Positions 54,118 to 62,279 of a DNA stretch of 64,000 nucleotides are shown piece by piece. The DNA comes from Dactylonectria macrodidyma. Taxonomy: Eukaryota > Ascomycota > Sordariomycetes > Hypocreales > Nectriaceae. The stretch covers positions 62,001-126,000 of the forward strand of contig JAGMUV010000037.1 of the NCBI GenBank assembly GCA_020744425.1, given 5' to 3'. A program made the position numbers and the translations under genes. The notes under the pieces are model-generated. The model was not told where the DNA came from, ran no database searches, and saw only the letters and a list, made by a program, of their open reading frames with translations. The stretch's first letter is position 1, and the number at the start of each line of letters is the position of its first letter.

Positions 54118-57100
54118 CTAGAGGTTAGTTTGCCGATGCCGCTGATCCGCATCGAGCCTGTTTGTCGCGATAGCAAATTTGATTGCCGTACGCACGGCCT
54201 GCATGTTTGGCTTCCACTTTTCGTCGTCCGACGCAGCTTTTCCTCCCAAGAAGAAGGACAAATTCCCAATCTTTGTTCGTGAGCATTTAAACATGGCTTC
54301 ACGTTGCACTGTCCACTTTTTGCATCGGAAGAGGAAGTGCCCAATCGTCTCTGCTGCTTGTCCACAATCGCATATGTCCGATTCCGCTGCCCCTATCCTG
54401 TGAAGATAACTGTTCAGTCGTATCATCCCAGTCCGAAGCTGGGCTATCACGTCCGATTCTTTTCTTTTTAACGAGTCGTATAGTGCACGGGTGTGCTTGC
54501 CCGGCAGCGCCTTGTCGATGCGCTTTGAGTACTGTCCAACCCCTTCCGGAAGTCGCCCACACTGCCGTTGTTGGAGGAGCGCCAGTCGAAGTGTTGTGGA
54601 CCTTGCTTGGTACGACGGTGTCTCTACCACGCACTCTGCTTTGGTAGCTCTCTGCGCTGCTGCCTTGGCCATCGGTCCCAATGCAAAACCTTCGGCCTTA
54701 GCCGGCACCCACATGACTCTAACAGAACAGCCTCTTTTCCGAAGGCACTTGGTGCGGTCGTATATCTGACGGATAGTGCATTGACCGGATTGCTGCCGGG
54801 GCCTCCTGATCACTTCCACGGCCGAGCGGTTGCTCGTCATGACCGTTACGTCCCGAAAAGGAAGCCTGGTCGGCGTGCACTCCAACGCCATCGCTATTGC
54901 TGCTAGTTCCGCTGTGTACGGATTCTGCTCGTCTCCGGGCCCGACAGTGACGGAATAGCTGGCAACCACCTCGCCTGCGCTGTTGCGAGTCGCGTCGCAC
55001 ACGACGCCTCCCATTCCCACTATGCCGCCCTTCTTCGAGCTAGATGTTGCTATGATGGTGCCCTCGACGTCGTTTGGTGCCTTGGCTGCCTTCGCTAGGT
55101 CGTCCTCGACCACTACTGGGATGCGACTGGTCCATGGCGGCAACGCATACTCATGGATAACCTCCATCCGCTCCGTATGGTCCCTTTCCACCGCCGAGAC
55201 AATTTTCTGCATTGGTGATATAAATCGCTTGCTTGCCTTGTTCTTCAAAGCTGCCAGCGGGTGTGTCTTCGGAAGGGTCCGCAAGTTGATGCAGAATCTT
55301 GTCGCGGCTTGTCTGTGTCGTTGCTCTACCGTCTGGATACTGGCTTCGGCCTCGGCCACCGCCGTTGCGACAGTACGGAACGCTCCTGTAATTGCCTGCG
55401 CTCCCACCAACTGCGCTTTGTTCAGCCAGGCAGCTTCTCTTGCGCGGCGAGCGTGCGTCCAGACGTTGGAGGCATAGTCCATCACCGGCGCGACCGTCGC
55501 TACGAATAACTGTCTCGCCACCCTCGGTGACAGCATTTTCAACCTTCTCAGACACATGGCGGCGGTGAGCCCCTTGGCGGCGGCTCTAGCCATGTGCTCC
55601 TGGTACCGCAGGCCTACGTCCATGACCACTCCCAGAATTTTTGCGCTGTTTTTAGGTTTGACCTCGTTCTCTTTGATCCAAAACGACCTGTCACTGTTAC
55701 GCACGGCGACTCGCGTGAAGTGGATGACTGTCGTCTTGTCCGCTTCAAACGTTGCACCGCTGCGTCTCTCCCACTCGAGCGCTTGGTTAATGATCGACTG
55801 AATGCCTGCCCGGTTCGCCTCCGCGGTCGGGCCGGTCACCCAGGCCGAGTAATCGTCCACGAATGCAATTGAGCCGCCTTCCGCCTTAATTCTTCTCTGC
55901 ACTAAATCTGCGTTGAAGAAGAGGAACAAGACGGGTGACAGCGGCGATCCCTGAGGGAGACCTGCTTGGGGTAGCTCTCGCTGCTCAGACGTGTACCCGT
56001 TCACCACCATCGAGGCTGTTCGCCCGGAGCAGAAGGCATCGATCCACCTGACCAGTCTGTCTGGTATCCCTCTCGCCTTCATCCTCTCGAGTAGTCGCTC
56101 TTTGCACACTCCGTTGTAGGCGCCTTTAACATCGAAACTGATCAGGCTGAGCACTTTGCGAGCTCTCCATGCCTTGTAAATTTGTTCCTGCAGGAGCAGG
56201 AGCGCTTGCTCGGCCGACCGTCGCTTCCTCGCTCCGAAGTGGTTTGCGGGCAGGAGCCCGTAAGTCTCTACTGCGTAGGAGATGCGCTCAGCGACGACCG
56301 CTTCCATTATTTTACCAAGGGTTGACAAAAGCGATATCGGTCGCCACGCCTTCGCCACCGTGTAGTCTCCCTTGTCCGGCTTCTTCAGCGGGATGATTTT
56401 CGCACTTCTCCATTGGTGAGGCACTATGCCGTCTCTGAGCGACGCATCGAAGAGAGCTAAGACCCGGTACTTTACCACCGGCCAGAGTCGTCTCCACACC
56501 ATCGCCGGGAGGCCATCTTCGCCGGGTGCTTTCCACGGTTTTGCTGCCATGACTTCTTCCTCGATTTTTTCCAGGGTCAGGTCCGGCATGGGCACCGCCT
56601 TCCGCTGTTGTCGCACTCCTTCGTCTTCGATTCTCGCTGGCAAGGGAGGAAAGAACGTGCCGAGCAGCTCCTCGGCTTGTTCTGCCTTGTCCTTTGTCCT
56701 AGATCCATTTCCTCTCTTCAAGGGTGGCACCTTATCGCCCATGGTGTCCTTGCTAGGTTCGAGATACTTGGCCGCTTTCCAGATGTTGACATCTTCGGCC
56801 AGGAAGTCGTCCCAATGTGCTTTCTTCTGGCTCCGTATGGCGTCGTGGTACTCCTTGGCTGCTTCCTTGGCTCGTCGTTCCAGGTCTGGCCGCGCTTGAC
56901 CTGCTCGCCGTTGCGCCCTCGCTTGGTTCCGCCAGAACGTGTATGCCCTCCGCAATCGTGTTAGGTCCTTTGTCCACCAGCGTTTCGCATACGGTGGAGG
57001 TTGTGCTCGAGGCGTCAGCTCATGGATTGCCTCTAGGACGACTCGCATCAGCTGGTCCGTCTGCGTCTGCACGTCGACAGCCCAGGGTAGCGGCCGAAGG

Positions 57101-57903
57101 TTATCTTCCACTCTGGCTCCTATTAGAGTCCAAGGAGCGTTCTTGAACAACAATCTTTGTGTCGTGATCCTCTCGGGCATTGCGATGTTAAACATCGTCT
57201 GGATCGCTCTATGGTCTGACCCGTGATCGGTCGGATGAAGGCCGCACGTCACCATCTCGTCTGCCAGTTCCGACGTTGCGAGCACCAAGTCGATGGTGCT
57301 CTCTTTGTCTGGGCCTTCCCACGTCTTCGTGCCCCTCGGAAGGAGGCTGCAGAGGCCGTGCTCGTTCATCAAGTCGATGATTGGCTCGGCTTCGCCTTGT
57401 CTTCTTGCTGACACCTCGTCTCCGGTCCAGAGTAGGTCATGGCGATTGAAGTCTCCAGCCAGCACCACGTCCGTACGCGTACCGGTGCCATTACGGAATC
57501 GCTGGATCAGGTCATGCAGTACTCTGACTGTAGATATCAGTGCCTCCGTGTTCTTCCCCTTCACGTACACTGACACCATCAGGATGTCTCTCTGTGGCAG
57601 TCGAAGCACCGCTGCCGTGAGATCTGCCGACGGTATCGGCACCTGCTCCGCCTCGATGTCGTTTCGTACCCAGAGCATGCTTCGGATCGGCCAGGGCGCA
57701 TCGTGCGTGTGCGTTGGTATCATCCTCGTCCAGTTGCTGTGCCCCGCAGGGCTCGTTACCACCTTGCCGTCAATCTTTTTGGCGTACGGTTCGGAGACCG
57801 CCAACACTCCGTAGTCCTTGAGGTCTGCGTCGTTCATCAAACTTTGTTGTACCGGTTCTCGCTTTCGTACATTGAGCTGTAGGATGCGGAAGGTCTTACA
57901 CAT
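54118..57903 (-). CDS. LINE ORF2: APE endonuclease, reverse transcriptase, RNase H-like domain
   Basis: 1261 residues from the ATG at 57903 (MCKTFRILQLNVRKRE). The endonuclease has LQLNVRK, VSEPYAKK, AGDFNRHDLLW, STIDLVLA and GSDHRAIQ (about residues 1-230). The reverse transcriptase has KAWRPISLLSTLGKIMEA, SFDVKGAYNGV, GLPQGSPLSPVLF and the catalytic SIAFVDDYSAWV (about residue 680). An RNase H-like region follows (GIVGMGGVVCD, NPYTAELAAIAMALE), though the first Asp of RNase H is not obvious: ATSSS stands where TDGS is usual. The end has a Cys/His cluster, CDCGQAAETIGHFLFRC, common in fungal Tad-like elements. An upstream extension of the frame to 58119 overlaps ORF1 and is probably not used. 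Confidence 0.92.
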   Translation of the reverse strand: MCKTFRILQLNVRKREPVQQSLMNDADLKDYGVLAVSEPYAKKIDGKVVTSPAGHSNWTRMIPTHTHDAPWPIRSMLWVRNDIEAEQVPIPSADLTAAVLRLPQRDILMVSVYVKGKNTEALISTVRVLHDLIQRFRNGTGTRTDVVLAGDFNRHDLLWTGDEVSARRQGEAEPIIDLMNEHGLCSLLPRGTKTWEGPDKESTIDLVLATSELADEMVTCGLHPTDHGSDHRAIQTMFNIAMPERITTQRLLFKNAPWTLIGARVEDNLRPLPWAVDVQTQTDQLMRVVLEAIHELTPRAQPPPYAKRWWTKDLTRLRRAYTFWRNQARAQRRAGQARPDLERRAKEAAKEYHDAIRSQKKAHWDDFLAEDVNIWKAAKYLEPSKDTMGDKVPPLKRGNGSRTKDKAEQAEELLGTFFPPLPARIEDEGVRQQRKAVPMPDLTLEKIEEEVMAAKPWKAPGEDGLPAMVWRRLWPVVKYRVLALFDASLRDGIVPHQWRSAKIIPLKKPDKGDYTVAKAWRPISLLSTLGKIMEAVVAERISYAVETYGLLPANHFGARKRRSAEQALLLLQEQIYKAWRARKVLSLISFDVKGAYNGVCKERLLERMKARGIPDRLVRWIDAFCSGRTASMVVNGYTSEQRELPQAGLPQGSPLSPVLFLFFNADLVQRRIKAEGGSIAFVDDYSAWVTGPTAEANRAGIQSIINQALEWERRSGATFEADKTTVIHFTRVAVRNSDRSFWIKENEVKPKNSAKILGVVMDVGLRYQEHMARAAAKGLTAAMCLRRLKMLSPRVARQLFVATVAPVMDYASNVWTHARRAREAAWLNKAQLVGAQAITGAFRTVATAVAEAEASIQTVEQRHRQAATRFCINLRTLPKTHPLAALKNKASKRFISPMQKIVSAVERDHTERMEVIHEYALPPWTSRIPVVVEDDLAKAAKAPNDVEGTIIATSSSKKGGIVGMGGVVCDATRNSAGEVVASYSVTVGPGDEQNPYTAELAAIAMALECTPTRLPFRDVTVMTSNRSAVEVIRRPRQQSGQCTIRQIYDRTKCLRKRGCSVRVMWVPAKAEGFALGPMAKAAAQRATKAECVVETPSYQARSTTLRLALLQQRQCGRLPEGVGQYSKRIDKALPGKHTRALYDSLKRKESDVIAQLRTGMIRLNSYLHRIGAAESDICDCGQAAETIGHFLFRCKKWTVQREAMFKCSRTKIGNLSFFLGGKAASDDEKWKPNMQAVRTAIKFAIATNRLDADQRHRQTNL

Positions 57904-59221
57904 CGCTGCGTGCGTTCCGCACACGGCAGTTCCGGCTGAACGATTCGTGTGGTCCGCTGCACAGTACGCACTTCGGTTCCACCGCCAGGCACTCCCTGTG
58001 ATGATGCCCCGGTCCCGCGCATCTTCCGCAAATCTGATGGTTCTTGCACCGGAACGACTTGTGGCCAATCTCTTGGCAGTTGTAGCACTGTACTGGTCCC
58101 TTGCGTGGTTCAAAGACATTTGTGCACGCTGATTCCCCGGCTAGGTCAAAGTAGTGTCCGTCCACGAGCCGCATCGCGTCGTTGCCCTTCGTGACGTACA
58201 CCACCATCGACCCGTACGCTTTTCCCGATTCCTTATTGCTTAGCCATGAGATTTTGGCAATGTTGACATTATTCTCGGCGCCGAGCGCTTCAGCCGCCCC
58301 AGGTAGGACGTTCCCTTCTGCGTCTAGCACTGCGGTTCGGTTGGCGTTGTCCACCTTCACCGGGTAGAGCTGGTCTCTCATCACCCTCACTCCCGCAACC
58401 GCCGTCTTCTGCGCGGCGTCCTTGACCTGCTTCAATTCGTTTTCATCTCTGCAGATGACCTTGACTCGCTCTGCGCTCCGGGCATCCCTTACAACTGCCG
58501 CGCATCTCCAGGCCGCCTGGCCATCCTTCGCCCTCATCTCACTTTCGATGGCTTTCCGGATTGGTCCCACCTGTGCACAGTCTCTGTTCCCTTCCTCGAC
58601 CCGCGACGTATCAATCGTGCAATAGAGCTCATTTGCCAAAGACGATGCCAAGGTGTTGTTAGAGACGTTCGTCCTCACATTGCTAGGCTCGGATGAGGAT
58701 GATGAACGTGTGACGTCAGCGAAAGAGACTGGCGGGGTAGCCGGAGCGCGCCCTGCGATAGCTTCAAGCAGCTCGAGTGCTCGCTTCAGGTCATGGCCCA
58801 TCTGCTGCTTGGTGTCCTCAAACCGTTGACTCAAATCTCGTATACAATTCAGCTGCCCTTCGATGGCTTCCCTCAACTCTCGGATGGTCTCTTGCTGGTT
58901 ACGGATTGTTTCGCTCTGCTCCTTGATCGCCTCCTTCATCCCTTGGAACTCAGCGCGGTACTGGCCCAACAACTCCAACGCACTCTGGAGCGTCGCTCCT
59001 CCCTCGTCGGTGCTGTCGCGGCTGTTTACATTTCTTATGTCGGTCGCGCATTCCACTTCAATTGTTTTCGCGCTCGTCGTCGTTCTTGTTGCATATCGGC
59101 TGCTTTTGTTCGATTCCTTCCCTTGGTCGTCAATTTTGCGTTTCATGACACGGCGCCCTGTTGGCGTCGACATGGGACCCCGCGGCCCCACCACGGTCCC
59201 CGCACTCGCCAGGGCACTCAT
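57896..59221 (-). CDS. LINE ORF1: gag-like RNA-binding protein with zinc knuckles
   Basis: 441 residues from the ATG at 59221; an ATG at 59173 (MSTPTGRRVMKRK) is an alternative. The middle has a long coiled coil with heptad-like ETIRNQQETIRELREAIEG. The C-terminus has CCHC knuckles, CYNCQEIGHKSFRC and CGRCAGPGHHHREC, plus a third variant, CVLCSGPHESFSRNC. It is expected to coat the element RNA. Its stop codon overlaps the ORF2 start in ATGTGTAA. Confidence 0.9.
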   Translation of the reverse strand: MSALASAGTVVGPRGPMSTPTGRRVMKRKIDDQGKESNKSSRYATRTTTSAKTIEVECATDIRNVNSRDSTDEGGATLQSALELLGQYRAEFQGMKEAIKEQSETIRNQQETIRELREAIEGQLNCIRDLSQRFEDTKQQMGHDLKRALELLEAIAGRAPATPPVSFADVTRSSSSSEPSNVRTNVSNNTLASSLANELYCTIDTSRVEEGNRDCAQVGPIRKAIESEMRAKDGQAAWRCAAVVRDARSAERVKVICRDENELKQVKDAAQKTAVAGVRVMRDQLYPVKVDNANRTAVLDAEGNVLPGAAEALGAENNVNIAKISWLSNKESGKAYGSMVVYVTKGNDAMRLVDGHYFDLAGESACTNVFEPRKGPVQCYNCQEIGHKSFRCKNHQICGRCAGPGHHHRECLAVEPKCVLCSGPHESFSRNCRVRNARSDV

Positions 59222-59248
59222 GATGCAGGGTGGTCCACCACAGCACAA

Positions 59249-59781
59249 CTTTTTGAAGTAAGAAGATATAGAGATATAGAGATTTCAAGAAGATCCCGTG
59301 GCTTCCATCAAGTACCGTAATTTACGGTGCCCCGACTTACGGAGGACGATAGGGGACACTATTGCAAAACTCCCTTTTGGGTTTAGGCGCTCTGCCCCTT
59401 AGTCATCCGAGTACTTCGGGTCAGCATGAGATATGTACTGCGGACTAGCAGCGGGCCCGCGCGGTGATCTTGCGAGTCAGCTCAGACCAGGTCCTGAACC
59501 GGCTGTTTTGTGGCGCTGGATCAACAGGGGTAGTTCCGTCTTAGGCAGGTACAGTACTGGACTTCACGCGAGGCACAACACAGACGGACAATAGGGTGAG
59601 GGCTCAAATTGGAGCATCAATTAATAAGGGTATTTGTAAAATGGAGCTATAATACTGGCAAAACGCCCTACCCATCCCTCATATCCGATGACACTCCGAA
59701 AGTGGTTCGCTCGGCTGCCGGTGCCACACACCGTGAAACACAATTCTCTCAGCTTTAGTTTTCGCACAGGAAACTAGGCCA
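59249..59781. other. Spacer between the LINE and the GPI-protein gene
   Basis: No gene. It should include the LINE 5' end and the 3' region of the GPI-anchored protein gene. AGATATAGAGATATAGAGAT near 59264-59283 is a short tandem repeat. Confidence 0.45.
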
Positions 59782-60333
59782 TTACAGAATGGCAACGACG
59801 AAACCGGCGACGGCAATGGCAGCCATGCCCATGCCGGACTGGTGTGAGGCAGCACCGGTGGAGTCCGAGTTGCTCTCGGAGGTGGACGAGGCACTGTCGG
59901 AGCCGCTGGTGCCAGTGCCAGTGGCGTCAGAGCTCAAGCCCGAGCCGCTGCCGGTCTCACAGGCGTCGATGCCGGTGGCGTACGAGCTGAGGGCCGGGCA
60001 CTCGGACAGGGCAGAGGACAAAGCGTCCTTGTTCTCGTCGTACCAGGACACGACCTCGGAGCTGTAGCTGGCGTACTCCTTGCTGAGGCTGGCGGGGGTG
60101 TGGAAGTTGCAAGGGTCGGTCTGGGGGTTCTCGAGAAGGTCGGAGGCGATTGCCGCGGGAGGAGTGGGCACGTCGGCATAGATGTCGAGGATGGAGCTCT
60201 GGCACTCGTCGGAGAGGACGCTGGTGGCAGTGGCACGAGCCTCGATCTCACGCTTCATGTTGGGATGGGCCATGAAGCTGGCCGAGGCGGCCGTGGCGAG
60301 GAGGGTGGTGGCGAGGAGGATCTTGGACTGCAT
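59782..60333 (-). CDS. Secreted, probably GPI-anchored small Cys/Ser-rich protein
   Basis: 183 residues in one exon. Signal peptide MQSKILLATTLLATAASA, then a KR site at 28 that could be cut by a Kex2-type protease. The globular part has four cysteines (44, 75, 112, 125) in CQSSILDIYADVPTPPAAI, DPCNFHTPASLS, YASYSSEVVSWYDENKDAL and SECPALSSY. A Ser/Thr/Gly-rich stem (residues 127-165) and a hydrophobic tail (MGMAAIAVAGFVVAIL) predict a GPI anchor at the cell surface or wall. The pattern resembles fungal proteins annotated as infection structure specific (DUF7735-like, from memory). The transcript would start in the TG-rich leader near 60340-60370. Confidence 0.88.
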   Translation of the reverse strand: MQSKILLATTLLATAASASFMAHPNMKREIEARATATSVLSDECQSSILDIYADVPTPPAAIASDLLENPQTDPCNFHTPASLSKEYASYSSEVVSWYDENKDALSSALSECPALSSYATGIDACETGSGSGLSSDATGTGTSGSDSASSTSESNSDSTGAASHQSGMGMAAIAVAGFVVAIL

Positions 60334-62279
60334 CTTGACGATGTGGTGATGTGTTTGTGTGTGTGTATCAGGGGTATAGATGCGAGTGAATGAGGATTGT
60401 TTAAGAGAAACCGCCTTATAGATGGAGGAGAAGGGCCACTTTATACCAGCCCGGCCTCAATAGCGTTTTAGTCCTCATGGCCAAGCTTCAGATCGTTTCC
60501 TCGGAATGCAACACCGCTTAGCAGCGACTGACAACAGCTTTGTCTCTCCACGGGCGTCCAAAGACACCAACACCAGACACCATGCTAGCGCTTATCAGGA
60601 CTCGGAACAACTACTGCCCTGTGGTAGGCAGACTCTTCTGGAGCGGACAAAATTAAGTCTAATCTGAGGCTGACTTTACAGTAGGAGCGTCTTAGTTGAG
60701 GAGGCCCTATGAGCTCGGATAGGGTGCCGAGGTGAGGTCAGAGTTGCTGGAGAGAACGGGATAGGCCCCTGGTCGCGTGTGGACGGTGTGACTTGACCAG
60801 TCCGCTTTCAGTGGACAATTAACCTGTATCATGGCAATTGACAAGGCTTATGCCGACTGAGTTTGACAAAAATTAAGGTGCAGAGATGGGAGGATGGCTT
60901 GTGCACTTTCACACCCTTGTTCGCAATTTTAAACTGGATAGTATCCCTGTCAGGCTTCCATGAAACCAATCTGACTAAAATACAGTACTGGATGGTACCA
61001 TGTATTACTCCCAGGAACACGCCCTGTTCCTGCTTCTCCCCCAATCGTAGCAATACAAATGACCCTCCGGTTTCTCCCCGAGAAGCGGGGCCGGAAAACG
61101 CAAAATTAAGTCCAGTTCGTTGAAATCGCCCACCAATTCCAAAGCGCGCTAATAAAAACAGGGGGTCAATGTCATTGAGACATTGCTGTTCAGAAATGGA
61201 TCAAAAAGTAGAAATTTATCAAAATTACGCCCAGAGGATCCAATTAGCACGAATTTTAAGACGCGTTAGAACGCGACAGTGACCTGTTTCATGGCCATTG
61301 CGAAGGTGTAGAAGGCGACAACTCGATATAAAAGATTGTACCTCCCCAAGCTACGCGCAGACAATCCCAAACCTTGTCCCACATCCCAAACCTTAAATGT
61401 CCGAGAGTTGTTGGTGCGATGCCGCTTATTATTCGCTGGCCCTTGCATTTAGGACGGGAGGGATTCTGTCGGGCTTCGAAGACAAGAGACGGCGGGATTA
61501 CTGTCCGGTGCAAGATGTGTAGATCCTGGTGGGCTACCCAGTCGGGAAGCTCTCGCTTTAATAGGTTGAGACGAGAATACAGTCTCGAAGCGTACTCAGT
61601 ATTGTCGGTACCTGTGTTAGAGGCTACCACGTGTTTCACCTACTCCATATGAGGGCCCTAGTACTCCTCTAACTTCGGAAGCTGGAGTTTACCGCAGAGA
61701 TAACTCGTACTTCAACGTCTCCCACACAACATTACTCCTCATGGAAATTGAGCCGACATCTCATTCCAAGCTACAAAATGGGTTACCGTCGGATTTCTAT
61801 AAAGCACCTGATTGTGGGTTGTCAGGATGATGGATGTAGTTCTGGGGTATCTGCCATGTTATTGGCAAGTCGGGGCGCGTGGGTGTACTCGCTGACATAT
61901 CTTAGCACTAGCATCGGACCGTGGCCGGCGATGAACGAAATGCGTTCATCGCGCCGGAGGAGTGGCCTCTTAACGCGTCAATCAATCACGCTAAACCTGC
62001 CCCCTGCCATGTTTTTGTACATCGCGTAGCCCTATTCGACTGAATCGATCGATTTTTGATCGAACGCCAATAAATTCGATTCGACATTCGTAAAACTTGG
62101 CATCGAATAAATCTATCGATTCGATTCCCATTCGTTCGATGTCTGACTCTGCCATTGGATCTCCATGTCCGCATTGTTCTTATCTTTGATTCCACCGTTC
62201 AGAGGGAGTTCATCTCCCGAACCCGGATCACTACTATGACCCAGACCTGCGTATTTGGATACAATATATCGATATCAAC
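60334..62279. other. 1.9-kb intergenic stretch
   Basis: The first few hundred bases should hold the promoter of the GPI-protein gene. Frames such as 61289-61639 (minus) show no known domain. 62036-62145 is rich in ATTCGA/TCGAT words, with small palindromes (CGATCGATTTTTGATCG), and may be the edge of another mobile element. Confidence 0.5.

Larger units (their letters stand above)
54118..59221 (-). mobile_element. Tad-type LINE retrotransposon, both ORFs open
   Basis: A non-LTR element on the minus strand with a gag-like ORF1 (59221-57896) and an endonuclease/RT/RNase H ORF2 (57903-54118) that overlap by eight bases. No frame breaks were found. The 5' and 3' untranslated limits, the 3' tail and the target duplication could not be placed, so completeness at the ends is unknown. 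Confidence 0.9.

Noticed and set aside
54118..58119. Longer 1333-residue ORF2 start at 58119
   Set aside because: The extra 72 residues overlap ORF1 zinc-knuckle coding and have no domain; the ATG at 57903 directly precedes the endonuclease.
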